Source: Deltaproteobacteria bacterium (GTDB taxonomy: Bacteria; Desulfobacterota; Desulfuromonadia; Desulfuromonadales; Geopsychrobacteraceae). Taken from it: 64,000 nt of DNA. The notes beneath the pieces are model-generated. The model saw nothing but the letters and a program-made list of their open reading frames with translations. It did no database searches and was not told the origin of the DNA. The stretch is from assembly GCA_024280485.1 (NCBI GenBank), contig JAJRQB010000065.1:1-64000 (forward strand), read 5' to 3'. A program made the position numbers and the translations under genes. This document shows positions 19,796-31,145 of this stretch, piece by piece. The first letter of the stretch is position 1; the number at the start of each line of letters is the position of its first letter.

Positions 19796-22002
19796 TCCTC
19801 TCATTTGTACGTCAGCATCTTTCGGTCAAGATTTCATTATTGTTGGTTCCACTGATTCTGGCAGGGCTGGGCGGATTCGCCTGGTTCCTGATTGATAGCC
19901 GGGCTGCAGTTGTTGAGGATGAGAACTTTCGTAGGGCCAAAACCGCAGCAATTGTTGGTGCCGAAGGGATGAGCCATATCCTTGAAGAGTTGGTCAACAG
20001 TGGCGTTTTTAGTAAAGAGGAGATCTTCGATCAGGATTACCAAAAAATCACAGGTGGAGAACTGGCTGACACCAAGATCCCTAAATATCATACTCGGTAT
20101 GATCAGTACCTTGATGGTTTGATCAAGCATTTTCAAGATGCTTTTCTTTCTGATGAAAGCATTGTTTTTGCGGTTCTTGTTGACACGAATGGTTACCTGC
20201 CGACTCATAACAGTCGTTATTCGCAACCCTTGACAGGTGACGATGATAAGGACCAGACAGGGAACAGAACCAAGAGGATTTTCAACGATCCCGTCGGACT
20301 GAAAGCTGCGCGCTTCGAAAGAACGAGTGGACAAGCTGTTCTGCGCCAAACCTATCACCGTGACACCGGGGTCACCATGTGGGATGTGAGTGCACCGGTC
20401 ATTGTCTTTGGCCGCCACTGGGGAGGCTTTCGTATCGGTTTGTCGATGGAGCGTGCCGAAGCTGAAGTTTTGCGATTAAAACGAACTATTATTTACGCCT
20501 CTTCCGGGTTTGGATTCCTGACTGTCCTTTTAATCGTAGGAGTTGTCCGCCGAGCGACGATACCTCTCAAGCGCTTGACCCTCGCAACGCGGGCGATTGC
20601 GGATGGTCAGCATCAAGAGCAGATTGAACTCCAGTCGCAGGATGAAATAGGCGAACTGGTAAATTCATTCAATCAGATGCAGCGGTCCCTTGAGAACACG
20701 ACCGTTTCACGTGATTTTTTTGATCGAATCGTTAATTCGATTCATGATCTTTTGCTGGTTGTTTCGCCCACGGGGGAAATTCAGCGTATCAATAAGGCTG
20801 TATTGAATGTGCTGAGCAGTGATGAAAGCAAACTCCTTGGCACCAATGTCAATGAACTCTTCGACGACAAGGCAGGGGGCAAGAACTGGGCTAAACAATT
20901 ACAACAGAAAAACCAGCTTGATGCTGAGGATGTTTTTCTGTTGAGACAATCAGGAAAAGCCTTGGCGATGTCGATGTCAGCCAGTCCGCTCTATTCTGAA
21001 CACAGTCAGGTCGATGGTTACATCATCATCTGCCAGGATAACGATCGTAGAATTCGTGCCGAACTTGAGATGGAAAAAGCCTTCGATAACGCTTTCGCAC
21101 TCAATGCCGAACTCCGTGATATGAACGATTCGGTCGAAAAGAAGAATCAAGAACTAGATGATGCCTATCGAAAACTCAAAGCCAGCCAGTCACAAATTCT
21201 ACAGCAGGAGAAGATGGCTTCCATTGGTCAACTGGCAGCTGGTGTTGCCCACGAGATCAACAACCCGATGGGATTTATCACCAGCAATTTACAAACTCTG
21301 GGCAAGTACATTGACCGTTTGAACCTGTTTATTAATGAGCAAAAATTGGTGCTGAACGAAAAAGCCGCATCGGATGAGCTTCAACTGCTACAGGAACAGC
21401 AAAAGAAGCTAAAAGTTGATTATATCCTCGCAGATGGTCGGGAATTAATTGAAGAATCGCTAGATGGGGCGGGGCGAGTTAAGAAGATTGTCCAGAACCT
21501 CAAGAGTTTCTCTCGGGTTGATCTGGCTGAAATGGCCGAGGTCTGTTTGAATGACTGTCTCGAAAGTACCATCAGTATTGCCTGGAACGAGTTGAAATAT
21601 AAATCAGAGCTGGAGAAGGATTTTGGCGAGCTGGCTCCTATCCCGTGTCACCCGCAGCAACTTAACCAAGTGTTTCTGAATATTCTGATCAACGCCGCAC
21701 AAGCGATTGAAAAACAAGGGACGATTCGCATCAGCACCAGGCAAGATGAAAACAATCAGTATGTGTCGATCAGTGATGATGGCAGTGGTATCCCAGAGGA
21801 TATCCAAAAGAAGATTTTCGAACCCTTTTTTACGACCAAGGATGTCGGAAAAGGGACCGGACTAGGGATGAGTATCAGTTACGATATTATCCATAGCCAT
21901 GGCGGTCGGATAGACCTGGAGAGCGAGATCGGGATCGGAACCACTTTTACGATTGTTCTTCCGCGTCATGCTGTTGGTGACTTGGAGAAGCTCGATGGCT
22001 GA
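19792..22002 (+). CDS. Membrane sensor histidine kinase with HAMP and PAS (sister kinase 2)
   Basis: 736 residues. Helix at about 12-32, periplasmic sensor to about 225 including [16 protein letters not shown], a pattern seen in chemoreceptor-like sensors, second helix at 230-250, HAMP, PAS at about 300-420, coiled coil, then the shared core [20 protein letters not shown] and [12 protein letters not shown]. The start is TTG at 19792 overlapping the previous stop (TTGA), with GGAGGAG directly upstream, which supports this unusual start. The ligand is unknown. Confidence 0.9.
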   Translation: MILSFVRQHLSVKISLLLVPLILAGLGGFAWFLIDSRAAVVEDENFRRAKTAAIVGAEGMSHILEELVNSGVFSKEEIFDQDYQKITGGELADTKIPKYHTRYDQYLDGLIKHFQDAFLSDESIVFAVLVDTNGYLPTHNSRYSQPLTGDDDKDQTGNRTKRIFNDPVGLKAARFERTSGQAVLRQTYHRDTGVTMWDVSAPVIVFGRHWGGFRIGLSMERAEAEVLRLKRTIIYASSGFGFLTVLLIVGVVRRATIPLKRLTLATRAIADGQHQEQIELQSQDEIGELVNSFNQMQRSLENTTVSRDFFDRIVNSIHDLLLVVSPTGEIQRINKAVLNVLSSDESKLLGTNVNELFDDKAGGKNWAKQLQQKNQLDAEDVFLLRQSGKALAMSMSASPLYSEHSQVDGYIIICQDNDRRIRAELEMEKAFDNAFALNAELRDMNDSVEKKNQELDDAYRKLKASQSQILQQEKMASIGQLAAGVAHEINNPMGFITSNLQTLGKYIDRLNLFINEQKLVLNEKAASDELQLLQEQQKKLKVDYILADGRELIEESLDGAGRVKKIVQNLKSFSRVDLAEMAEVCLNDCLESTISIAWNELKYKSELEKDFGELAPIPCHPQQLNQVFLNILINAAQAIEKQGTIRISTRQDENNQYVSISDDGSGIPEDIQKKIFEPFFTTKDVGKGTGLGMSISYDIIHSHGGRIDLESEIGIGTTFTIVLPRHAVGDLEKLDG

Positions 22003-23254
22003 ACTCGATTTCTTGAAAATGGCAGAAGTTGCGCCGGTACTTCTGTGCTCTTTTGATAGCGACGGCCAAATTGTGTGGGCCAATCAGGAGTGGCGCAACT
22101 ATACCGGGATCGAGGATTTGCCTGTTGTTGCAAAGGCTGCAATCCATGCGGATCAGCAAACGGCGGTGGAGGACTTATTGGTGCAGATGGCTGCAACACC
22201 CAAAAAACTGAGTCGTGAACTTCAACTGCAAAGGCATGATGGCGAGTATCGCTGGTTTCAACTGCTACTTACACCTTACCTCGACGAGGAGAGCTTTTGT
22301 GGCATGAGTGGAGCCTTGTTTGATCTGACAGATACTCGAATGATTGAGGAACAGATGCTGACATTAAACGATAGCCTCGAAGAGATGGTTGATGAGCAGA
22401 CGCGCCACCTCAAAGAGGCGAACGCCGAACTCAAGGCAACCCAATCTCAGATGCTTCAGAACGAAAAGATGGCATCAATTGGTCAGTTGGCCGCCGGAGT
22501 TGCTCATGAAATTAACAATCCGATAGGTTTTATCGGGAGCAATTTAAATAGTCTCGATCGCTACCTGAAGAAACTTGAGGAATATATAGACGAACAGGAA
22601 AACTTGATAAAGGATTCTGCCACCGGAGAGCAGCTGGGGCAGCTGAAAGAGCAGCGTAAAAAACTTAAAGTCGATTATCTGATAGAGGATTGTACGGACC
22701 TGATCGCTGAATCTCTGGACGGTGCCAGCCGTGTCCAGAAGATCGTTCTTGATTTGAAGAGCTTTTCCCGAGTCGATCATGCTGATGTTCAGGTGGCTGA
22801 TCTGAACGAATGTCTCGATAGCACAATCAGCATTATCTGGAATGAGTTGAAATACAATGTGACTCTTGAAAAGGACTACGGGGATATCGATCCGCTACGT
22901 TGCCTGCCGCAGCAACTCAATCAAGTTGTTATGAATAGCTTGATGAACGCCTCCCATGCGATTGAGAAGCAGGGAATTATACGGATTAAAACCTGGCAAG
23001 AGAGTAACAATCTTTATATTGCGATCAGTGACAACGGCCACGGTATTTCCGTTCTGAATCAGAAGAAAATTTTCGAGCCTTTCTTCACCACCAAGGAAGT
23101 TGGTAAAGGGACCGGGCTGGGGATGAGCATCAGCTACGATATCATCAAGAAGCATGAAGGAAAAATTGAAGTTAAATCTGAAGTTGGTGTCGGCACCACA
23201 TTTACTTTGATTCTCCCCAAGGTTGGCGTAAAAGAAGAAGAGGGGGGACAATGA
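21995..23254 (+). CDS. PAS-domain histidine kinase (sister kinase 3)
   Basis: About 419 residues, soluble. PAS at about 5-130 (VAPVLLCSFDSDGQIVWANQ), coiled coil, core [21 protein letters not shown] box and [15 protein letters not shown] at 21995 has GGAG eight bases upstream and overlaps the previous gene by eight bases; a longer frame from 21953 lacks such support. Sister kinases 2 to 4 share a linker of about 40 residues between acceptor helix and ATPase domain. Confidence 0.9.
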   Translation: MAELDFLKMAEVAPVLLCSFDSDGQIVWANQEWRNYTGIEDLPVVAKAAIHADQQTAVEDLLVQMAATPKKLSRELQLQRHDGEYRWFQLLLTPYLDEESFCGMSGALFDLTDTRMIEEQMLTLNDSLEEMVDEQTRHLKEANAELKATQSQMLQNEKMASIGQLAAGVAHEINNPIGFIGSNLNSLDRYLKKLEEYIDEQENLIKDSATGEQLGQLKEQRKKLKVDYLIEDCTDLIAESLDGASRVQKIVLDLKSFSRVDHADVQVADLNECLDSTISIIWNELKYNVTLEKDYGDIDPLRCLPQQLNQVVMNSLMNASHAIEKQGIIRIKTWQESNNLYIAISDNGHGISVLNQKKIFEPFFTTKEVGKGTGLGMSISYDIIKKHEGKIEVKSEVGVGTTFTLILPKVGVKEEEGGQ

Positions 23255-25227
23255 CATTACGCATCAGAATCATGCTCAGTTTTGTAGTGGTGGTCGCTCT
23301 GTCTCTGGGCTGTAGTGGTTACCTGTTTCTGAGCTTTTTCGAAAGCTCATTCCGGCAATCTACATATGCATCACTTGACTCTATCGCCCGGGCTCGAGCG
23401 GCAAGGATTAGCGACTATTTGCGTTTACAGTCTTCTGCAGCACGACATGTAGGTACAATGATTTCGGCCGATGCTCTGGTAAATGGCGAATATGCCGAGG
23501 TTGAGGCGCAACTCAAGCAGGTCATGCGTGAGTTCCCGGTGTTTGAAAACGGTTTTTTTATCCTTTCTGCGCAGGGAAATCTGTTGGTAGATTACCCGCC
23601 GCATCCAGAGAAACGCGGTAAGACTTATGCTTATCGGCCTTACTTTCAAAACACCATGAAGGCTCAGGCCGGGATTGTCGGCCAACCATATCGCTCAGCG
23701 CGCACAGGTGAGGCAGTACTGACCTTTACCGCCTATTTGACCGATAGCTTTGGCCGTCCGCTCGGAGTGCTCGGTTGCTCAGCGCAGTTGCTGGCTGAAA
23801 ATGATCTCGGTCTTCTGCGGAAACAAACCATCGGCAAAACAGGTTACAGCTATGTCTATGACCAGAGTCGCCTGATGATTTTGCACCCGAAAGATGAGCG
23901 TGTACTGACCCGCGACGTACCACTCGGAGCGAATAAGATGTTTGATGCCGCGCTCGAGGGTTTTCGTGGGGCGACCGAGACGGTGAATTCGAAGGGGGTG
24001 CCGATGCTGGTTGCCTATCAGTCGGTCACTGGTACTGATTGGGTGATCGGTTGTCAGCAACCGTCAGCGGAAGCTTTTGCTGCTTTGAAGACTACGAAGT
24101 TGCAAATTATCTATTTTATGATTTTCGGAAGTCTGTTCGCGGGCGTGATCGGGGTATTGCTGGTTCACCAAAGCACAGCTGACCTGACGAAGCTGGAAGG
24201 AATCACCAATGATCTCTCCGTTCCAAGTCGTAGCTCAGAGGATCTGGAATTAGAGATAGCTTCTGAAACAGGAAAGCTCGAACCCTTTTTTCAACACCCT
24301 GAATTCGGACCCCTGGCAAATACCATCCGTGAACTCTATACCCGCTTGGGGATTGCACTCGCTGAGAGCCAGGAGATGAATGCTGATCTTGAGAGGGCTT
24401 ATCTTCAACTTAAGCAGACGCAGGGGCAGATTCTTCAGCAGGAGAAGATGGCGTCAATCGGCCAATTGGCCGCCGGGGTTGCCCATGAAATCAACAATCC
24501 GATGGGCTTTATTACCAGTAACCTCGGGACATTGGCGCGTTATCAGCAAAAGTTGTTCGACTACCAACAAGAGCTCGAAGACTGTTTAGTAGGGACCGGG
24601 GATGAAACGGCAACAGAAAGAGCTCACGAACTGAGGAAGAAATTAAAGATCGATTACCTGCGTGATGATATTGATGATCTGTTGAGTGAGTCGAAGGAGG
24701 GGGCCGAGCGGGTGCGTGAAATCGTGCAGAACCTAAAGGGTTTTGCACGCGTTGACCAGTCTGAATATGCCGAGGTAAATCTCAATGACTGTCTCGACAA
24801 GACCCTGAGTCTTGCAGCTAACGAGATCAAATATAAGGCCCAGATTGAGAAGGATTACGGTGTGTTGCCATTGGTCGCCTGCTTCCCACAGCAACTCAAC
24901 CAGGTCTTTCTCAACCTGTTGGTCAATGCCGCACAGGCGATAGAAGAGCATGGCGTTATTTGCATCTCGACGCTGGACCTTGGAGACATGGTGCAGATTG
25001 ATATTACTGATAACGGTTCGGGAATATCGGCAGATAATCTGAAAAAAATATTTGAACCTTTCTTCACGACCAAAGAGGTTGGCAAGGGGACTGGCCTGGG
25101 CATGAGTATCAGTTACGAAATAATCAAAAAACATGGCGGCGATATTCAGGTTGCCAGTGAAGTTGGGCAGGGGACGACATTTTCGATTACCCTGCCGATA
25201 GGGGGGGGAGGGGAGAGCGATGTCTGA
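23251..25227 (+). CDS. Double-Cache sensor histidine kinase (sister kinase 4)
   Basis: 658 residues. Helix 8-30, extracytoplasmic double-Cache region about 35-275 ([57 protein letters not shown]), second helix 285-305, coiled coil, core [20 protein letters not shown] and [12 protein letters not shown]. Double-Cache domains bind small ligands such as amino or carboxylic acids, which suggests extracellular nutrient sensing. Overlaps the previous gene by four bases (ATGA) and the next one by eight. Confidence 0.92.
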   Translation: MTLRIRIMLSFVVVVALSLGCSGYLFLSFFESSFRQSTYASLDSIARARAARISDYLRLQSSAARHVGTMISADALVNGEYAEVEAQLKQVMREFPVFENGFFILSAQGNLLVDYPPHPEKRGKTYAYRPYFQNTMKAQAGIVGQPYRSARTGEAVLTFTAYLTDSFGRPLGVLGCSAQLLAENDLGLLRKQTIGKTGYSYVYDQSRLMILHPKDERVLTRDVPLGANKMFDAALEGFRGATETVNSKGVPMLVAYQSVTGTDWVIGCQQPSAEAFAALKTTKLQIIYFMIFGSLFAGVIGVLLVHQSTADLTKLEGITNDLSVPSRSSEDLELEIASETGKLEPFFQHPEFGPLANTIRELYTRLGIALAESQEMNADLERAYLQLKQTQGQILQQEKMASIGQLAAGVAHEINNPMGFITSNLGTLARYQQKLFDYQQELEDCLVGTGDETATERAHELRKKLKIDYLRDDIDDLLSESKEGAERVREIVQNLKGFARVDQSEYAEVNLNDCLDKTLSLAANEIKYKAQIEKDYGVLPLVACFPQQLNQVFLNLLVNAAQAIEEHGVICISTLDLGDMVQIDITDNGSGISADNLKKIFEPFFTTKEVGKGTGLGMSISYEIIKKHGGDIQVASEVGQGTTFSITLPIGGGGESDV

Positions 25228-26041
25228 ACTCACAAAGATTCTCTGTGTCGATGATGAACGTAATGTTTTAAAGTCCTTGCGGCGTTTATTTATGGACGAG
25301 GACGATTATGAAATTTTGATCGCCGAATCTGGGGAGGAAGGGCTCGAAGTCCTCAAAGAGGAGAGTGATATCAGCCTGGTTATTTCCGACTATCGGATGC
25401 CAGGAATGAACGGTGTCGATTTTTTGAGTCAGGTATATGAACATTGGCCCGACACGATCAGGATTGTGTTGTCGGGTTACGCCGATACGGCTGCGGTCGT
25501 TGAGGCGATAAATCTCGGCCGTATCTATAAGTTTATCCCTAAGCCATGGAACGATGAAGAGCTGAAGGGGAATGTGACCATGGCTTTGCAGCATCGCGAA
25601 CTGAAGCTGCAGAATGATCGGTTGAATGATGAGTTGCAGAAAAAAAATATGGAACTGCAAGAGATGAACGATACCCTTGAAAAGAAAGTGCAACAGCGCA
25701 CTGAAGCACTCGAAATTCGTAATCGGGTCCTCGCTGTGTCACAGGGTGTCCTCGATGTTTTACCTATCGCAGTTTTTGGTATCGACCCCGAGAAGATGAT
25801 CGCACAGTGTAACGATATGGCTCAGTATATCTTCCCTGTTGGCGGGCTGGGCCCCCTTGGCACAAGCCGGAATGAAGTTTTTAGTAAAGAACTCAACCAG
25901 TTGGTTGATAATCTCGATAGCCAGACTGAAGTTGAAGGAGTCGTCGTCATCAAGGACAAAAGCTATCGAGTTGCTGTACGTCGTATTGACAGTTTTACTG
26001 CCAAGGGGGTGGTGGTGGGACTGATTCCTTTAGATGTGTAA
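25220..26041 (+). CDS. Response regulator: receiver, coiled coil and PAS-like end
   Basis: 273 residues. Receiver 5-125 with ILCVDDERNV, phospho-acceptor in VISDYRMPGMNG and the KPW switch region (FIPKPWNDEEL). A coiled coil follows (about 128-175), then a PAS-like region (VLDVLPIAVFGIDPEKMI). No DNA-binding or enzymatic domain is visible. It may be a scaffold or intermediate passing phosphate or conformation from the sister kinases to the HD-GYP protein. It overlaps sister kinase 4 by eight bases. Confidence 0.88.
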   Translation: MSELTKILCVDDERNVLKSLRRLFMDEDDYEILIAESGEEGLEVLKEESDISLVISDYRMPGMNGVDFLSQVYEHWPDTIRIVLSGYADTAAVVEAINLGRIYKFIPKPWNDEELKGNVTMALQHRELKLQNDRLNDELQKKNMELQEMNDTLEKKVQQRTEALEIRNRVLAVSQGVLDVLPIAVFGIDPEKMIAQCNDMAQYIFPVGGLGPLGTSRNEVFSKELNQLVDNLDSQTEVEGVVVIKDKSYRVAVRRIDSFTAKGVVVGLIPLDV

Positions 26042-26055
26042 CGGGAGTAATTTTT

Positions 26056-27390
26056 ATGAGTGATAATGCAGACACCCCTGTCAGCCTCAAAATTCTATTG
26101 GTCGATGATGAAGTCAATATCACCAAGAGTTTGCGGCGATTGCTGGGCCAGGTTGATATCTATGAAGTTCTGATTGGGAATTCTGGTGATGAGGGGTTGG
26201 CTCTGATACGTGAAAACGAAGATATCGGGGTCATCATCTCCGATCAGCGGATGCCACAGATGACCGGCGTTGAATTCCTCGGTAAGGCCCGCAAGTTGGT
26301 TCCTGATGCGATCAGAATCCTGTTGACGGGTTACGCAGATATTGAAGCCTCGATTGCGGCGATTAATCAAGGCGCGGTTTTTCGTTACCTGTCCAAACCT
26401 TGGCAGGATGATGAGCTTTTAGCGACCATCGCTGAGGCCGTTGAGCATTATCAGTTAGTCAGTGAGAACAAGCGACTCAACGCTCTGGTCTCCAAACAAA
26501 ATGCCGAGCTTCAAGATTGGAACAGTCGCCTCAAGCAGCGGGTCCTTGATCAGACCTCGCAAATCAGGGCCAAGAGTGAATCTCTTGCGGAAAAAAATCA
26601 GCAACTGCGTTCCAGCTTTGGTGAAACGATTGAAGCTTTGTCAGGTCTGGTCGGCATGCGTAATCGCGTAGACCCTAGTCACTCGCGCAATACCGCTGAA
26701 CTGGTAGCAGCAATGGCAAAAGCTATGGATTTGTCTGCTGATGAGGTGCGCAACTACAGATCGGCGGCTTTGTTGCACGATATTGGCAAAATAGGAATGG
26801 CCGATGGGTTGCTAAGTAAAACTGTGGACCAGTTGAATCACGAAGAATTGGTTGAATACCAGCGTCACGTTGTTCGTGGTCAAACAGCGATCGACCCGGT
26901 TCTTGAGCTTCGAGACCTGGGCCCCTTAATTCGTCATCATCATGAAAACTATGATGGAAGTGGTTTTCCTGATGGTTTAGCCAAGGAGGATATTCCATTA
27001 GGGGCGCGCTTGATTGCTGTTGCCAATAGTTTTGAACACAGGTTGCACCGGTTTGCTGAGGCTGATGCTCGGACAGAAGCTCTTAAAGCGATGAAACAGG
27101 AATGGGGTTCGCGGCTTGATCCGCTATTGAAGAAAGTCCTTAGTGCGGCGGCCGGAGAAATTTTTGGACAGCTAGAATTCTCCGCAGAAGTCGTAAAGCG
27201 TATGGTTGCCCCCAATGAAATTGCAGTTGGTATGCAACTCTTACAAGATCTCCATAGTGGTACAGGTGTACTGTTACTAAAAAGAGGGACTGTTTTTGAT
27301 GTCGCCGGAATTGATTCGATCAAGCGTTGCTTTATGATCGACCCCTTTGATGCCAAAATTGCAGTTCTTGTCGAACGGACAGAAGACTAG
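26056..27390 (+). CDS. Receiver-HD-GYP protein, probable c-di-GMP phosphodiesterase
   Basis: 444 residues. Receiver about 10-130 with LLVDDEVNI, VIISDQRMPQMTG and SKPWQDDEL; coiled coil 140-195; HD-GYP domain about 195-340 with ALLHDIGKIGM and HHHENYDGSGFPDGL. The name-giving GYP reads GFP, a common tolerated variant. A C-terminal extension of about 75 residues follows. RpfG-type proteins of this architecture hydrolyse c-di-GMP when the receiver is phosphorylated. It is the last gene of the operon, 14 bases after the preceding stop, and the most likely output of the kinases. Confidence 0.9.
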   Translation: MSDNADTPVSLKILLVDDEVNITKSLRRLLGQVDIYEVLIGNSGDEGLALIRENEDIGVIISDQRMPQMTGVEFLGKARKLVPDAIRILLTGYADIEASIAAINQGAVFRYLSKPWQDDELLATIAEAVEHYQLVSENKRLNALVSKQNAELQDWNSRLKQRVLDQTSQIRAKSESLAEKNQQLRSSFGETIEALSGLVGMRNRVDPSHSRNTAELVAAMAKAMDLSADEVRNYRSAALLHDIGKIGMADGLLSKTVDQLNHEELVEYQRHVVRGQTAIDPVLELRDLGPLIRHHHENYDGSGFPDGLAKEDIPLGARLIAVANSFEHRLHRFAEADARTEALKAMKQEWGSRLDPLLKKVLSAAAGEIFGQLEFSAEVVKRMVAPNEIAVGMQLLQDLHSGTGVLLLKRGTVFDVAGIDSIKRCFMIDPFDAKIAVLVERTED

Positions 27391-27453
27391 AAGTGACCTT
27401 TAACTCGCGATCAGAGTTGAAGAACGTACCTCTGAACTGGGTATGCTAAATGA

Positions 27454-27543
27454 ATGACCGGCCGGGAAACTCATATGGCTGAACTTAAGCGTGAACTTAT
27501 ACCGTTTCAACAAGATCTTCAGGCCGTAAAGGTGAGCCGATGA
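27454..27543 (+). CDS. Possible 29-residue leader frame before the next kinase
   Basis: A short frame (MTGRETHMAELKRELIPF and eleven more residues) ends in the ATGA that holds the start codon of the next gene, so it could couple translation. No homologue is recognised and the ribosome-binding site is poor. It may be a chance frame. Confidence 0.2.
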   Translation: MTGRETHMAELKRELIPFQQDLQAVKVSR

Positions 27544-30500
27544 GGATCTTTGTTTTTTTTCTGTTGATCGTTAGTCTCAGCTTTACGCCTCAGGTATCGG
27601 CTGGGCAATCTGAATCATCTACGCGTCTTGAAAAAGTCAAATTGCAGTTGAAATGGTAGCATCAGTTTCAATTTGCTGGATATTATGCCGCCATCGCAAA
27701 GGGATATTACCGCGATGTTGGCCTAGACGTGGAGTTGCTTGAACGTGCACAGGGACCGCAAAGACCTGTCGATTCAGTCTTAGGGGGGAAGGCAACCTAT
27801 GGTATCGAAGGCACCCATCTCCTGACAAGTCGGATCCAGGGGCTTCCCCTTGTCGCCCTGGCGGCAATCTTTCAGCATTCTCCGGCAGTCGCGATCAGTC
27901 TGCAAAAAAGTTCGATAAGAACTGCAAAGGACATGTCCGGAAAACGCGTTATGTCTTACGGCCGGACAGATATTGAGCTGTTCGCGATGCTGTTGCATGA
28001 AGGTATTCCTGCTGAAAAAATTGATTGGCAATCGATGTCATACAGTCTCAATTCTTTGATTCGCGGTGAAACCGATCTGTATTCCAGCTACCTGACAAAT
28101 GAACCTTTCTTTCTTGATCAACAACATATTTCTTACTCAATTATTAACCCGGTGCATTATGGCATCGATTTTTATGGTGACATTCTTTTTACAACAGAAC
28201 AGGAAATCAAAGATCATCCACAACGGGTCAAAGACTTACGCGAGGCTTCGCTACGTGGTTGGAAGTATGCCCTGGAGAATCCCGAAGAAATTGTTGACTT
28301 GATTTTGCAGAAATACAGTGATGAGAAGAGCCGTGAGCACCTGCTGTTTGAAGCTAGAGAAACAGCTAAACTGGTCTCACCTGAGCTTGTTGAAATCGGT
28401 CATATCAATCCCGGTCGTTTTAAGCATATGGCCGAGGACCTAAAGTCGTTGGGAAGAGTTAGACACGTCGTCAATTTGAACGGTTTTATTTATGCCGAGA
28501 ATGCCGTCAGTCAACTCTCCGCAAAAGAGCTTGCCTGGCTACAACAAAAACACCGGGTACGGGTTTTCGTTACCCATGCGCCGCCACTGGTTTTTATCAA
28601 TGATGGTCAAGTTGAGGGGTTGGCCATAGATTACCTGAACCGTTTTATGGAAGATTTCGGTGTTCAGATCGATTTTGTGCAGTCATCTTGGGCTGAAGCT
28701 GTCGCTGGCGTAATAGAAAAAAGTGGCGTTGATGTCTTGCCGATTATTAGCCCTGATAATGAACGCCGTCAGGCAATGGTTTTAAGGGATTCATTTCTGT
28801 CCATGCCGAGCGTTATTTTCACGCGTGAGGATAGCAAATTTATCGCTGGCATTGAAGATCTAGCCGGCTTACAGGTCGCTATGCCCCGCGGCTTTTTATT
28901 ACAATCGTTGTTTGAAAAAGAGCACCCTGAGATTAAAATTGTTCTGACCTCATCGATGCCGGAAGCGCTTAAGCTCCTTGCTGATGGCGAGGTGGATGCT
29001 TATATTGGCAGCCTGATGATGACCAGCCACCTTATCAAAGAAATGGGGCTGGAAAACATCAAGGTAGCAGCACCTTTTCCGGCACTCCCCCCCGAGCATG
29101 TGCTTGCTGCACGCAAAGATTGGCCAGAACTGGTCAGTCTCTTTAATCGGACTCTTCGCAAGGTGACACCACAGGAGCAGACTTCTATCCGTCAACGGTG
29201 GTTATCTATGCGCTACGACCATGGTGTCACTCACACTGAACTCTGGCTCTGGGCAGGCTATGGACTCGCTGTTTTTGTGTTGGGGCTAGGAGCCTTCACA
29301 CTGTGGAATCGAAGCCTGCGGAAAGAGATCAGGCTGCGCAAGACGACAGAAGATGCGTTAACAAGCTCTCTTCTGCAATATCAACATTTGGTGCAGGTTA
29401 TTCCTCACGGGATTGTTGAGCTTAATCGAGATCTGCAGATGACTTATTGTAATCTTCCTTTTGCAAAAATGCTCGGTTATGAGGTCAGAGAACTTCTTGG
29501 CAAGAACTTTGAGAGTCTTGTTGTCGGGGGGGAACATCTAGCTGCAATGTTAGATCCTCAGCAGCGTGGCAAATTGAATCTCCGTAGACAAATGTTCAAT
29601 AAACAGCAACAGCTCCGCGATGTTCAGTTTGATCTTAATGCCGCTGAATCAGTTGAAGCGGACAATCGGGTCATTATTGTGACCGATCTGACCCGGCAGC
29701 AGCAGGTGGAAAACGCCTTGCAAGAGAGTGAGGCTTTCTATCGCAATACTTTTGAGAATATTCAGGCCGGAATCATCCATATGACAAGCGATGGCCAGAT
29801 TGTTCGAGTCAATCCCTTCATGTGTGAGCGACTAGGTTACACAGAGAGTGAGTTTCATAACTTATCCCTTTCAAAAATGACCCACGCTGACGATATTTAT
29901 TTGAGTCAAATTGAAATGCAGCATTTACAGGGGCAGGGCAAGGGAGCCTATTCTCTGGCTAAGCGCTATCTTAAGAAGGATGGGGACCCTCTCTGGGTTT
30001 TGGTGACTGTTGCTCTGCAACCTCAACCGCAGGGAGAACCTGGAATTGTTGTCGTTGTACAGGATATCGATGAGTTCAAACATCAGCAGGACGAGGTTGC
30101 CGATAAATCAGAAAATCTTGAGAAAATTATTGAACAAAGAACTCTGGAGCTACAACAACGGGTAAGTGAAGTCGAGGACTTGAATACTGTGATGATCAAC
30201 CTGACTGATGATCTTCAACAGAGCAACTGTGATTTGGCTCTGCAGCGGGAGCAACTCGCAATCGCCAATGATGAGCTGGAAGCTTTTGCTTTTTCCGTTT
30301 CACACGACCTGCGAGCGCCACTGAGACATATCTCTGGTTTTACCAGTATTTTAAAAGAGACTGCTGCTGATCAGCTTGATGACTCAGCCCAGGAACATTT
30401 GGAGCGAATTTATAACTCTGCAACGAAGATGAATCAACTGATTGATGACCTTTTAGGCTTTTCACGTGCCGGCCGCATGGATCTATTGCGGGCCTCAATT

Positions 30501-30950
30501 GATATGAACCTTCTCTTTGAAGAAGTGCGGAGTGCCCTTGAACTAGGAAGAGAGTTTGATGTCGATTGGCGAATAAATGCTCTGCCGCAAGTCTGGGGTG
30601 ATGTGAGCACCCTGAGACAGGTGGTGACAAATCTGCTTGATAATGCTTTGAAATATAGTGCGAAAAATCCTCAGCCACGCATCGAAATTGATGGTTGTCG
30701 TATCGGGAATGAGTTTGTCTTCAGTGTGCAAGATAATGGCGTTGGTTTTGATCCTGTTTATGCCGATAAATTGTTTGGTGTGTTTCAGCGTTTGCACCTT
30801 GCCGAAGATTTTCCGGGGACCGGGATCGGACTGGCCACAGCTCAACGGATTATGAAGCGACATGGTGGCTGGATTAAGGGCGAGACATTGCCAGATCAAG
30901 GGGCCTGCTTTAGTTTTGCGTTGCCAGTAATAGAGGAGAGCCAGGTTTGA
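27540..30950 (+). CDS. NMT1/THI5-type and SBP3-type dual-sensor histidine kinase, interrupted by an amber codon
   Basis: From ATG 27540 (GGTGAG just upstream) a signal peptide is followed by LQLKW, then TAG at 27657-27659 (codon 40), then HQFQFAGYYAAIAKGYY in the same frame. This is the normal start of an NMT1/THI5 periplasmic binding domain, so the stop is internal. The rest has an NMT1-like domain to about residue 310, a second solute-binding domain (SBP3-like, RVRVFVTHAPPLVF onward), a helix near residue 570, two PAS domains, FAFSVSHDLRAPLRHISGF and an ATPase domain (GTGIGLATAQRI). As written, only a 39-residue peptide or a protein restarted at GTG 27729 without signal peptide could be made. 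Confidence 0.82.
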
Positions 30951-31145
30951 AATTACCGGGCCGATCTGTTTCTCGGGTGTCGATTTTTGTCAGCAGTCTC
31001 TTCGCGAATGTTGATTCTTTGAATATTGGCGATTGCAGAGATCTGATGGGTACAGACTGGCTGCTGCAGAATAAAACAAAAGGGTAGAGAGCTTTATCGT
31101 TGCAACCTGCTACTGTTTTAATGATCTCTCATTTTTGAGGAGACT

